Below are positions 22,850 through 33,080 of a DNA stretch of 64,000 nt, piece after piece. Source of the stretch: Mastigamoeba balamuthi (Eukaryota; Evosea; Mastigamoebida; Mastigamoebidae); NCBI GenBank assembly GCA_902651635.1, contig CACRSC010000005.1, forward strand, positions 588,577 through 652,576. Reading direction: 5' to 3'. Under the pieces are notes generated by a model, which did not search any database, had not been told where the DNA came from, and was given only the letters and a program-made list of their open reading frames with translations. The position numbers and the translations under genes were made by a program. Every line of letters begins with the position of its first letter. Position 1 is the stretch's first letter.

Positions 22850-24248
22850 GTGTGCATCAAGGACACGCCGCACATAACCCCCACCAAGAAGCACATGGAC
22901 AAGCCCAAGGATAAGAACAAGGGCTACACTGGGCCAATAATCACTGTGATACCTCCACCCCAGCAGGACAAAGACCTAGACATTCCTGCCTCTCAGGAAA
23001 GCAGATATGTAGCATTCTCCCCTCTCTTCTTTATTCCCACACCACACATCCTTTCTTAATGTTACTTTAGGTGCTGCTGCTGCTGCGCCAGCACAAGCTG
23101 CTGCTGCTGCAGCACCATGTATCAGCAGCGGTGAGCAATCTGAGGAGAAGGAGGAGAGAAAGGGGGAGAAGGAGAAGGATGAGGATGAGGAGGTCTCGGC
23201 GGACGACTACAAGGGCACCTCATGGGCATCAGAGTCCGACAAGAAGCAGAGGAGGGTGCTGCAGGAGAAGCAGCAGATCTCGGCCCTCATGAAGATGTTG
23301 TGTGACCTCCTTACCATTTTCACTGCCAAGCCCAGCAAGGAGCGCGCCCATCAGCTCTGCACCTTTGAAGAGGTCAGAGCTGGGTTCAAGGCCATGCAGA
23401 TGCTGCTTGCTGGTACTCTGAGCGACCTCATCATGAGATACGAAACCTCTTCCCCCATTCTTCCTTGTTTTTTGGCTCTAATTCAAACTATTTTTGCAGG
23501 ATGAATGCCCTCACGTGTGCTGTTGAGGCAGGCGTGCAGTCCAGGGAGCTGACACTCAGGGAAAAGCTGATGATCAGCATTCCTGGTACGTTTTCTTCCC
23601 TATCCTTTGTTATTAAAATATCTAACAATGTGTGTATAATACTAACTCAAAAAGTCCCGGAGCTGGAGAACCTCCCAGCAGACAGGGGGCCCTACACTGC
23701 TGCTCTGTCTGTGATAATGGCAAGGCCCATTATCTCGCAGATAGAGCAGTGAACTAAGGTCAACTACCACCCCCTGTTCATGAAGCATTCCGAGTGAAGG
23801 TATGAACTCTTTCTCCCTCTCTTGTTCTCTCTTACCACATTTCATCTGACTTTTCCTACAGGTCAGACATAAGAGAGCACTGTGACAATGTCATCCAGGC
23901 TGTCTGGCTACCAGAGTTCCAGACTCTGTTTGCTGCACACCCCCTGGTAAGGAAGGGGGTGTGTGAGCACATCCAGAGTGTCTGGCAGAACTACCGCAGC
24001 AACAAGAAGTGCATTTCCTTTTATTTCATCATTTACTAATGCATAAGCTCAATAGGCATGGAAGAACCAGCTTCAAGAACACGAAGTCTGGAGCACCAAA
24101 GGCCAAGAGGCCCAGGAGGACGCAGCACCCTGACCCTGTACTTGATGCCCTCAACAACATGCTTGGAAGCACAGGTGCCTCCCAGGCCTCTGAGGCACCT
24201 ACTGGTCCTAAGTCACCCTCTTTCCAGGCATCTGCTGGTCCTCAGTGA
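22850..24248 (+). pseudogene. Unrecognised spliced gene between repeat arrays, apparently lightly broken
   Basis: About six exon-like blocks are linked by AT-rich introns with TTTAG or TTGCAG acceptors. The translation starts with a Lys-rich segment (KKHMDKPKDKNKGYTGP), then an Ala-rich and acidic linker (EEKEERKGEKEKDEDEE), a helical block (QISALMKMLCDLLTIF; TFEEVRAGFKAMQMLLAG), LTLREKLMISIP, a block with DIREHCDNVIQAVWLPEFQT and VRKGVCEHIQSVWQNYR, and a basic C-terminus (KSGAPKAKRPRRTQHPDP). No start ATG is clear. It looks broken, with about three lesions. Repeat arrays flank it closely on both sides (22,540-22,800 and 24,360-24,760), suggesting a repeat-bounded cassette of ~2.2 kb. I recognise no domain and cannot say whether it is a host gene or part of a mobile element. 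Confidence 0.5.
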
Positions 24249-24359
24249 TCCCTCTCTCTACTTCTCTCACTTGAACGTTTTCTGCTGCCCTGGCTGGGCT
24301 TCTCTTCCTCCAAAAGCAAAAACATGACCTGCCTGCCCTTTTGATGGCAGTTATCAATT

Positions 24360-24760
24360 GATTTCAGTGCTGCCTAATTATGTAGTGATGCGTAGCTTAT
24401 TTCTGTGTAGTGGCGCATAGCGCATTTATGGGTAGCGGTGTGTAGTGCCTCCATACGTAGCGACATGTAGCGGACCCTGCCACAGTGGTGTGTAGCACAA
24501 TGAATGAACTACATAGTGTAGTGAAGGGTCCGCCGCATGCCGCTACACATGGTTCCACTACGTGCCGCTACGCATGATGCCACTACATGCCACTACGCAG
24601 TGCTACTGTAGCAGCATAAAGCGGCATCATGTGTAGCAGCACGTAGCAAAACCATGTGTAGTGGCATGCAGCAGACCCTTCGCTACGCCACGTAGTTCAT
24701 TCATTGTGCTACGCACCACTGCGACAGGGTCCGCTACACACCACTACATTGCTTGACGTG
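24360..24760. repeat. Large imperfect palindrome built from GTAGCGG-type words
   Basis: Arms of 110 bases, 24,472-24,581 and 24,623-24,732, are inverted copies of each other with roughly 85-90% identity by eye. The centre is near 24,602, and the short loop itself contains GCTAC/GTAGC pairs. Arms extend more weakly outward to about 24,450 and 24,755. Shared landmarks are GGACCCTG at the left end against CAGGGTCC at the right end, and ACAATGAATGAACTAC against GTAGTTCATTCATTGT. A transcript or single strand would form a hairpin of over 200 bases. Confidence 0.85.
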
Positions 24761-25650
24761 GTGTTATTACTCTCCTCCTTTCATATGGGCCTGACCAGTC
24801 ACAGTAGCAGGTATCCTACTAATTTCCTTGCTATTTTTGTGTTCACTCAAATGTACTTTGCAGCTATAGCAACAGACATATTCAGGTCCCTCTCGTTAAT
24901 CTGAGCAAACCATACTCTTATGATATATTCTGAGAGGGCCATTTTTAGTTCTGAGCTATTATCTGTAGTAAAAATATGAGAGATCAGCATTCATAATTAA
25001 GTATACTTTAAGCTTCTTCAGTGTTCAACAATATAATCAGGGCTAAACTCTTCTCCTACTTCTTCACATCTTCTTCCATCTGGTCAATAAGATGAATACT
25101 GTATGAAATGTTCTAAAGCCCAGGTTAAAGAACGAGCTCAGGCAGATTTGCATGAAGAGAACAGAGTGGCAGCTGGCTTCACTGACAGCTAGAACTCTGG
25201 CACTCTCAGTACAAATCTGCTTCATTCAACATGGAAACAAAAACCAATAGGAATTCTGCAAGCTGAAGCAAGACCAGCTCAGGGCACTGCATACGATTGT
25301 AGGGAATTATGACTGCATTTAGATATCCCCCAGGCCCTCCAATACAATCGACCCATCCCCCCCACTGGAAGTGGAAGGACAAAAAATCTGCCGTTTTCAC
25401 GCTCTTATGTTTCACGGGGTTGGGCCAGGTCATAGAATACCAGCGCTGGAAATCCCGGTCCAGGGAGGGGTAGAATAAACACGCTATGGCGTAGAATTCT
25501 AGGTGAATGGGCGATGGAAAGCCAGCTAGCTGGAGAACCAGGGCGTGGCACACCATGGAAATCGGCAGATCCCCAGCTCACATGAATCCAGATTTTTCTT
25601 CAGAATCTGCACCTGCGGACTGGCACTGTGCCAGCGGCGGACCCGACGAC
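24761..25650. other. Right part of the AT-rich island, no gene
   Basis: No supportable coding region on either strand. GC content rises sharply from about 25,500 towards the formyltransferase gene. Confidence 0.5.
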
Positions 25651-25654
25651 GGAA

Positions 25655-26681
25655 ATGGAGACGCGGGTCGTGTACGTCTACCAGACGAGCTACAAGTGGG
25701 CCCGCCAGGGCGCGGACCTCGTGCGCAGCGTCATGGGCCCCCGCAGCACGCTGGTCCCCTACAGCCCCTTCCGCGCCGACCCCTCGCTCGCCCGCGCCCT
25801 GGGCCCCGAGCTGGCCCGCTCCTGCGACAGGCAGCGCGCCCGCCAGGCTGTGGGGCGCGTGGACAGCGCCCTGGGGGCCCCTGGGGGCGCCGAGTACCTC
25901 GTGGCTGCGTGGAACGCGCCGCTGGTGCCGAGGAGTGTGTACCAGAGGGCCAAGCTGGGCGCCGTCAACGTGCACCCAGCGCCCCCGGAGCACCCGGGCA
26001 ACGGCGCGTTCAGCGCTGTGCGGGCGCTGGGCCGCAGCAGGTGCGGTGGCCCCGCTGCTGCTCTTTTTGGGTCAGCGGTGGCTTCTGTTTGTGGTGGTTT
26101 GCTTTCGACTTCGTTTTTTCACGGTTTGCTCGGTTTGTTATCTGGTTCTCCTTTCTTCAGTTGATTGCCCTGCTCCCACGCAATGTACACTGTATCTCTC
26201 CCCATGAGCTGTTGTATTTTATTGATGTGCTACAGGATCAACTGAATAGCTCAGTGTGTTGGCTTTCTTTTTGACGTGCAACGACGACAAGGAGACACGA
26301 TGCTGACGATTGTTGTGCGCGCACAGGCACGGAGTCACTCTGCACGAGATGGGGCCGCAGATAGACTGCGGCAAGATCCTCAGGGTGCGCACGTTCCCGG
26401 TGGCTGGAATGAGCGACGAGATGCTCGTGGCAGAGACGGGCAGGGTGTTCCTGGAGATGCTCGAGGAGGCCCTGGTGTTCCTGGCAAAGCACAAGTGCAG
26501 CACAGCCGACCTGCACGACGGCAGCGCGGACGGGGCGCACTGGGGGCCCATCAAGTACAGGCAGTCGGACGAGGACAAGTGGCTGGGGACGTACGACGCG
26601 GGCCACCCCATTCGCAGGCTCCGAATGCAGGACGGGTCTCTGCTCTCGGATGCCAAGTTCAACTACGTGCACAGAAAGTAG
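25655..26681 (+). CDS. Formyltransferase-fold protein (methionyl-tRNA formyltransferase/GART-like)
   Basis: Two exons, 25,655 to about 26,040 and about 26,329-26,681; the join AGCAG|G-CAC keeps the frame across a ~288-bp intron. About 245 residues. The core motif is LGAVNVHPAPPEHPGNGAF, corresponding to the N-x-H-P segment of formyltransferases, and HGVTLHEMGPQIDCGKIL carries the matching Asp. The Asn-His-Asp set needed to move a formyl group from 10-formyl-tetrahydrofolate is therefore present. The C-terminus (KYRQSDEDKWLG, NYVHRK) lacks the usual tRNA-binding OB domain of bacterial Fmt, so the acceptor may be a small molecule rather than a tRNA. The ATG at 25,655 (METRVVYVYQ) is chosen because the beta-strand start follows at once and no earlier ATG is in frame nearby. 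Confidence 0.75.
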
Positions 26682-26828
26682 ACCCGCCCCACCACCCCTG
26701 CACAACCACTGCAGCGGGCTCAAGAGTGCCAGTATAACGCATCGTGCGTATCAGTCGTAGGTTATCCCGTACGATCCGAGCCGATGCAACGGCGGTTCGC
26801 TATTTTGGGCGTTCATACATTTGCTCGA

Positions 26829-28191
26829 ATGGACCGGCAGGGCGTTGAGGAGCGTTGTGTGGGTTGCATGCTCGGCGTCTTTGTCGGTTTGCGGTCCCAC
26901 CGAACCCCTGGGCGCCGGCTTGTGTGCTCACTTGGGCGCCGCTGCAGGGGACGTTGTCGGCGCTGGATACGAGGGACAGTCGTCGGCAGAGATCCGCCAG
27001 TTCCAGCCCGGCGGCGTCCGCACTCTGGTCGCCTCGCTCCACATGGGCGTCGGGCACCTGGGCCCGCGCTACGGAATGTGCGCCGCCTCAGCACTCGGCG
27101 AGGCTCGCCCACCGCTCAGCGCCGTGCTGGGGAGCTCCGCAGGTACACAGACGACACGCAGAGCACGCTGGCGCTGGCCGCCAGCCTAGTCGAGCGCCGG
27201 GGGCTCGACCCCCAGCACGTGGCCAGCTCGTACTCGGCGTTCTTCAGGCACCAGCCGCAGCGGGGCTACCCGCGCAGCGCGCAGGCCGTCCTCTTCGCCG
27301 TGGAGCAGGGCGGCGACATCTACGCCACCGGCCGCAAAGTGTCCGCCCGTTCCCTCAGAACGCCAGGGCCCCTCGCCTGCGGCTGAGGTCCCGCAGGTTC
27401 GAGGACGGGTCCTTTGCCAACGGGGGGGCCATGAGGATCGCGCCGGTGGGGCTGGCGTTCAGGAACGCGCCCGACGAGGCGATGCACGAGGCTGTGCGCC
27501 TGGCCATCGTCAGCTCGCACGTCCACCCCGACGGCATCGTGAGCCTCGCTCGGTTTCAGCGCACGGGGGCGGCTCTCACAGGCGGGTGGGGCGCAGGACG
27601 GCGCGTGGGTCGTGGCCAAGGGCGTTGCTCTTCTGCTGGCGAGGTCACCCGAGTCGTTTGACGCCAGGGCGTTCCTGGGGGAGCTCCTCTCGGCCAGCCG
27701 CTCGCACGAGATGCAGTGGCGCATCAGGCACGTCCTCGACAGCTTCGAGTCGCTCGCCCCGTCGTGGCCCCGCGATGCCGAGTGGAGCGCAGGGCTGGCC
27801 CCCGAGCTCGCAGTTGCCGACCACGTAACGCACTCCCCGCATTCCTCGGAGCGCAGCCGGCGCCACTGACGGCAACGAGCAGATCGGCAGTGAGTTCCAG
27901 ATCAAGGCCACGGAGGCCGTCGGCGTCGCGCTGCTTGCGTTCGCGGTGCACTGGCGCGACCCGGTGGACGCGATTGCGGCTGTCATCGGCTATGGCGGCG
28001 ACACGGACACGACCGCGTGCATTGCTGGGGCCCTGCTCGGAGCGCTGCACAGTCCGTCGTGGATTCCGGAGAGCTGGCTGAAGGACATGGAGAACGCGGA
28101 ATACGGGCGGGATTACTGTGCAAGGCTCGGCCGCGAACTCGCAGCCCTGGACCTTCGGGCTGTTGGCAGCGAGCCATCTGGCAACTGCTGA
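26829..28191 (+). CDS. ADP-ribosylhydrolase of the ARH/DraG family
   Basis: Exon 1 starts at ATG 26,829 (MDRQGVEERCVGCMLGVFVG) and joins GDVVGAGYEG, giving the family's N-terminal G-x-x-x-GDxxGA-type turn. Later exons contain YTDDTQSTLALAASL, NGGAMRIAPVGLAF and GYGGDTDTTACIAGALLGA. These are the three metal/ADP-ribose signatures of the family (T-D-D-T, N-G-x-x-M-R and G-G-D-T-D-T), all intact, so it should hydrolyse ADP-ribose linkages using a binuclear Mg site. Layout and spacing resemble ARH3-like enzymes more than ARH1, but I cannot fix the linkage (Ser, Arg or O-acetyl). At least five introns of 50-90 bp. The last residues (LDLRAVGSEPSGNC) are a free tail. It lies ~150 bp downstream of the formyltransferase gene in the same direction. 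Confidence 0.85.
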
Positions 28192-28751
28192 GACCACAAG
28201 GCTGGGCCACGCTCTGCCCGTGGTTTCGCTGTACAGCATTCCCCTGCTGCTCTCCAAGAGAGCAAAGACTGGCAGAACCAACGAAAATGACCTTCGCAGT
28301 GATATTGTTCTCGTTCTCAGGGTTTTTCCGCCAAGGCACCTGGAAAGTAACGGAATTAGGATGCACAGCCGATAATCCGATATTCAGCGTGCACGAACTG
28401 GAAGGGCGAAAGGTGGAGTCGCCATTTTCGGGAGTGCCATTGTTTCGCCTCCCTCGTTAGTGTATCGGTGTTTCCGCGCGTCCTCGCGAACAGCCTCGAA
28501 AGCAGAAAATTGCGCGGTCGAATATCACGCCCGTGGCGGTGATAGCGCCCACCCGCTCTGGTGCTGGTTGCGCAGCCGCAGGGTCCGTTCAGAGGGCTGT
28601 CGGTGCGGTTGCGCTGGAAAAACTCGGGAGAAATAAGCACCAGTTTTACTGAGTCGCAGTGCCTTCCATCCCCCACATGCAGCCACTGCACCACAGGGAA
28701 CACCACCGCCGAGGACGCAGCGGTGTGTGCGGCGCTGCTGGGCGGGTGGTC
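28192..28751. repeat. Left end of the LGPC gene array; boundary block shared by array units
   Basis: From about 28,445 to 28,540 a block (CGCCTCCCT, then GCGTCCTCGCGAA and GAATAACG-like words) matches blocks at about 35,548-35,630, 39,515-39,605 and 43,152-43,235. In each case it lies just downstream of a minus-strand LGPC last exon, so it marks the unit edge. 28,192-28,440 has nothing recognisable. Confidence 0.55.
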
Positions 28752-29933
28752 TCAGCGGTGCTGGTCAGCGTGGACCAGACGCTCCAGAAGCCGCACTCTC
28801 TCCAGCTGCTCACCCTGCAGCCTTACCAGCACCGCCAGCTGCTCCATCAGCCCCTCCCGCTCCCGCTCCCGCTCCGCCCCGTCGTCCTCGTACGCAGTTC
28901 CCGCGCAGGCCTCAGGGGCAGCGCTGTCGCTGGGCCTCTGCTCTGATGTTTTCTGCTGCGTCTGCTGCCCTCCCTGACCGCCTTCCCTCTCAGTTACGGG
29001 CCTCCCGGCGGCGTCTGCGGCTTCTGCGGCTTCTGGGGCGTCTGGGGCGTCTGGGGCGCCCGGCGGGTCACTGGATGGGTCGACCCAGGTGATGCGGGGT
29101 GCGGCGGCGAGGGCGCGGGGCCTGTGGACGTAGGAGGAGCGGGAGACGAGGGCGATGGGCTCAGAGACGGCCTCCCCGATTGTCCCCCGGGGCCCCCGCA
29201 CAGCCACCACGAGCACCACGCGGCCCCCCGCGTGCAGCCGCGAAGTGTTGCAGTTGCTGCGCGCAGCTCCCGGCCCGCGCGTCGTCCCCAGGGCGTGCGG
29301 AGACGGAGCTGTGAGTCGCAGGGGCTTCCCCGAGGTCTTCGCTGGAAAGAACTAGAAGGGCTTACGACTTGCATCGGTGAAACGCGTACACGAGGCGGCG
29401 CCCGCCGTCCGTCTCCAGCGCCTCCTCCACGGCGGGGCCCCCGATGGTGACGAGCGCCCTGGGGAGCCTGGCGCAGCACCTGGCGCAGGGCCCCAGGTCT
29501 GCCGCGCAGGGGGAGGAGGGGTTATGTTTTGTTGGTTAGCGAAAAAGTCGGGAGCGCATGAACAAACGGCCCCCCCGGAAATCAACGGCGACGGGGGCAC
29601 CTGGGCCGCGCTCGGCACCCTCGAGGCGCACAGCGGCAGCGGCGCAGGCGGCCTTGATGGCGTCGCAGCCCAGGCGGTGCTCGTGCATCCACCGGGGGTC
29701 GCAGACGACGACGACCTGTCCGAGGGCATAAAGGAGAGGGGCACAGCAGAAAACAGTCAGCTCAGAGCTCCACCGTTCCAAGCACTCCCCTACCAGGGCT
29801 GCGGCATAGGCACTGGCGTGTGGCAGGGGCTGGAGAGAGAGGACGGGCGGAGGTGCGCAACGGAGAAGCGGGAGTAGCGGGAGACAACGTTTGTGGAGAC
29901 TCTCAGCGCGATGGGCTCGGCAGCGGCAGCCAT
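28752..29933 (-). CDS. LGPC-family protein M1 (minus-strand subfamily, apparently complete)
   Basis: Four exons. Exon 1 starts at 29,933 (MAAAAEPIALRVSTNVVSRY, then SRFSV). Exon 2 around 29,740-29,590 reads VVVVCDPRWMHEHRLGCDAI and VRLEGAERG. Exon 3 around 29,490-29,360 reads DLGPCARCCARLPRALVTIG and AFHRCK. Exon 4, about 29,280-28,752, reads SRLHAGGRVVLVVAVRGP, IALVSRSSYVHRP, APRITWVD, a long acidic/Gln linker and a C-terminal coil (LMEQLAVLVRLQGEQLERVR). The same exon order and motifs occur in the plus-strand copies P1-P5, but M1 is clearly more distant from them than they are from each other. The Cys pair of LGPCxxC plus a later Cys suggests a metal site, and GGRVVLVVxV a beta sandwich. 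Function unknown. Exons 1-3 recur at 31,188-31,800, very probably through an assembly join. Confidence 0.65.
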
Positions 29934-29939
29934 TGGCCC

Positions 29940-31080
29940 CACCACCGCGGTACCTGCAGGCGAGGGACGCGCTCTGGCGTCGGCCTCCGGCGCGCCGCAG
30001 GTCTCGGGGCCGAGTGTGGTGGCCCCGCCAACGAGAAACAGTGCAACGGCGCTCGATACCGCAAGAGCTCAGCCCCGAGAGGCACTGCAGCTGCGGACGC
30101 TCCGGAAATCGGACCAGCGCCCCTACTGCCTTCTCGCTGCTGCTGCTGCTGCTGCCCACAGCGCACGTGCTCCGAGCAGAAGCCCACTGAAGAGTGCTGT
30201 CGATGGGCCCGGCGGCCGGCTGTCCCAGGCTCGCTTCACGTACGACCGGGGGACTCAATTGGTTTGGGTGCTCCCCCCTCATTCACCCCCCACCCCGGAA
30301 CCCTGTGAACTGTTGCCCTTCAGACGTGCAGCGCGGTGCGCTCGGCAGTAATTGCCTCTGCTGCGGAATTCGCACTGCGTTTCCCCTCGGCCAACGGGTC
30401 CGTCGGCAGGTCTGCAGCGGCACAGCACCGCTCGCGTCCTGCGAGCCTCGGCTGCCTCGGTCATCCCTCAGCGACCCTGGCGCTGCGCTGCCCGAGGCTG
30501 TGGAAGCGGTCAAGGCCCCCGGAGGGCATGTTGTCGCCCACCCGAATGCGGCACGGCACAAGGCAGTTTCCTCTTTCCAGTTGCCCGTCGTGGCCAAGCC
30601 CTGATGCGGGGCCGTGGGCGCTGCCGCGAAGGCGGCCTCGCGAGGCTGTGCCCGGCCGTTGTCGCATGTGACACAGCGTGGTGGCTGTCCTCCTCGTTGG
30701 GCATCAGTGCCGGTGGCAGTGGACTTGCACACAGCACTGTGCATACTTGCCGGTTTGGGGCAATAACTGGTTCAACTGGCCAGGCGCCGTGGTGGTTCTG
30801 ACCGGCCAGCTGTCTCTCCTGGGCTTGCGGTTGACGACAGGCAGCGGCCACGCTGCGCGATGTGGTCTTGAAGCCTCGGGCGGCCCAGGGACCGCAATCG
30901 TCCTGCCTCTGGCACCCCGACAATTCCCCTGTTCCTCGCCAGCCTCGCCTCCGCAATGGAGCAGCACGCGATCGTGCCTGACACTGCGATACGCCCTGCC
31001 CGTGCAACTGACATCCGTCTGCCTCGGGTCCCTTCCTGAGGGCCGTCTGTCGGAGCAGCACGATAATACTGCGGAATAAT
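29940..31080. other. Sequence upstream of M1, no gene supported
   Basis: About 1.1 kb of GC-rich sequence (repeated at about 31,805-32,960 by the assembly join). Open frames on both strands are compositionally trivial. A block near 30,310-30,500 is related to 33,300-33,500, showing that the spacer itself has been duplicated within the array. Confidence 0.4.
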
Positions 31081-31187
31081 GTATCGTCTCTTGTCCTCAC
31101 TGTCGCTCAGCAGACCGGAGAAGCCCTCTTGTTGCCGTCGCTGGTCTGCGTGGTCCAGACGCTCCAGACGCCGCACTTGCACCGCCN

Positions 31188-31800
31188 GGGGCTTCCCCGA
31201 GGTCTTCGCTGGAAAGAACTAGAAGGGCTTACGACTTGCATCGGTGAAACGCGTACACGAGGCGGCGCCCGCCGTCCGTCTCCAGCGCCTCCTCCACGGC
31301 GGGGCCCCCGATGGTGACGAGCGCCCTGGGGAGCCTGGCGCAGCACCTGGCGCAGGGCCCCAGGTCTGCCGCGCAGGGGGAGGAGGGGTTATGTTTTGTT
31401 GGTTAGCGAAAAAGTCGGGAGCGCATGAACAAACGGCCCCCCCGGAAATCAACGGCGACGGGGGCACCTGGGCCGCGCTCGGCACCCTCGAGGCGCACAG
31501 CGGCAGCGGCGCAGGCGGCCTTGATGGCGTCGCAGCCCAGGCGGTGCTCGTGCATCCACCGGGGGTCGCAGACGACGACGACCTGTCCGAGGGCATAAAG
31601 GAGAGGGGCACAGCAGAAAACAGTCAGCTCAGAGCTCCACCGTTCCAAGCACTCCCCTACCAGGGCTGCGGCATAGGCACTGGCGTGTGGCAGGGGCTGG
31701 AGAGAGAGGACGGGCGGAGGTGCGCAACGGAGAAGCGGGAGTAGCGGGAGACAACGTTTGTGGAGACTCTCAGCGCGATGGGCTCGGCAGCGGCAGCCAT
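31188..31800 (-). pseudogene. Second copy of M1 exons 1-3, likely an assembly duplicate
   Basis: Reads the same as M1 exons 1-3 (start at 31,800; VVVVCDPRWMHEH; DLGPCARCC) and stops at the N where exon 4 should begin. No exon 4 follows. Treat as a duplicate of M1, not a separate gene, until read depth is checked. Confidence 0.7.
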
Positions 31801-32994
31801 TGGCCCCACCACCGCGGTACCTGCAGGCGAGGGACGCGCTCTGGCGTCGGCCTCCGGCGCGCCGCAGGTCTCGGGGCCGAGTGTGGTGGCCCCGCCAACG
31901 AGAAACAGTGCAACGGCGCTCGATACCGCAAGAGCTCAGCCCCGAGAGGCACTGCAGCTGCGGACGCTCCGGAAATCGGACCAGCGCCCCTCCTGCCTTC
32001 TCGCTGCTGCTGCTGCTGCTGCTGCCCACAGCGCACGTGCTCCGAGCAGAAGCCCACTGAAGAGTGCTGTCGGTGGGCCCGGCGGCCGGCTGTCCCAGGC
32101 TCGCTTCACGTACGACCGGGGGACTCAATTGGTTTGGGTGCTCCCCCCCTCATTCCCCCCTCATTCACCCCCACCCCGGAACCCTGTGAACTGTTGCCCT
32201 TCAGACGTGCAGCGCGGTGCGCTCGGCAGTAATTGCCTCTGCTGCGGAATTCGCACTGCGTTTCCCCTCGGCCAACGGGTCCGTCGGCAGGTCTGCAGCG
32301 GCACAGCACCGCTCGCGTCCTGCGAGCCTCGGCTGCCTCGGTCATCCCTCAGCGACCCTGGCGCTGCGCTGCCCGAGGCTGTGGAAGCGGTCAAGGCCCC
32401 CGGAGGGCATGTTGTCGCCCACCCGAATGCGGCACGGCACAAGGCAGTTTCCTCTTTCCAGTTGCCCGTCGTGGCCAAGCCCTGATGCGGGGCCGTGGGC
32501 GCTGCCGCGAAGGCGGCCTCGCGAGGCTGTGCCCGGCCGTTGTCGCATGTGACACAGCGTGGTGGCTGTCCTCCTCGTTGGGCATCAGTGCCGGTGGCAG
32601 TGGACTTGCACACAGCACTGTGCATACTTGCCGGTTTGGGGCAATAACTGGTTCAACTGGCCAGGCGCCGTGGTGGTTCTGACCGGCCAGCTGTCTCTCC
32701 TGGGCTTGCGGTTGACGACAGGCAGCGGCCACGCTGCGCGATGTGGTCTTGAAGCCTCGGGCGGCCCAGGGACCGCAATCGTCCTGCCTCTGGCACCCCG
32801 ACAATTCCCCTGTTCCTCGCCAGCCTCGCCTCCGCAATGGAGCAGCACGCGATCGTGCCTGACACTGCGATACGCCCTGCCCGTGCAACGGACATCCGTC
32901 TGCCTCGGGTCCCTTCCTGAGGGCCGTCTGTCGGAGCAGCACGATAATACTGCGGAATAATGTATCGTCTCTTGTCCTCACTGTCGCTCAGCAG

Positions 32995-33080
32995 ACCGGA
33001 GAAGCCCTCTTGTTGCCGTCGCTGGTCTGCGTGGTCCAGACGCTCCAGACGCCGCACTTGCACCGCCTGTCGAGGAGTTT
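32995..33080 (-). pseudogene. Fragment of an LGPC last exon (M2 relict)
   Basis: The minus strand reads VRRLERLDHADQRR, the C-terminal coil end of the M subfamily (M1: LERLVHADQHR), with nothing else of the gene preserved upstream. The first part of the same fragment also appears before the N (about 31,120-31,186). Confidence 0.55.

Larger units (their letters stand above)
29321..33068. other. Probable assembly join: 1.87-kb direct duplicate around a single N
   Basis: 29,321-31,186 and 31,188 to about 33,068 are near-identical and meet exactly at the N at 31,187. They differ by a handful of substitutions and small length changes in simple tracts (an extra GCT in a GCT run; a longer C-rich tract near 32,150). 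This is what two haplotypes or two overlapping contig ends would give. If so, the true locus is about 1.87 kb shorter and contains one M1 gene. Confidence 0.8.

Noticed and set aside
20930-24760. CRISPR-like array
   Set aside because: Repeats are variable, inverted and without regular unique spacers, in a eukaryotic context with introns.
17560-25560. AT-rich island as plain contamination or a chimeric contig
   Set aside because: No N or abrupt junction at its edges, and AT-rich spacers also occur around the native-looking tRNA at 15.3 kb. Not excluded, so it is listed as a finding.
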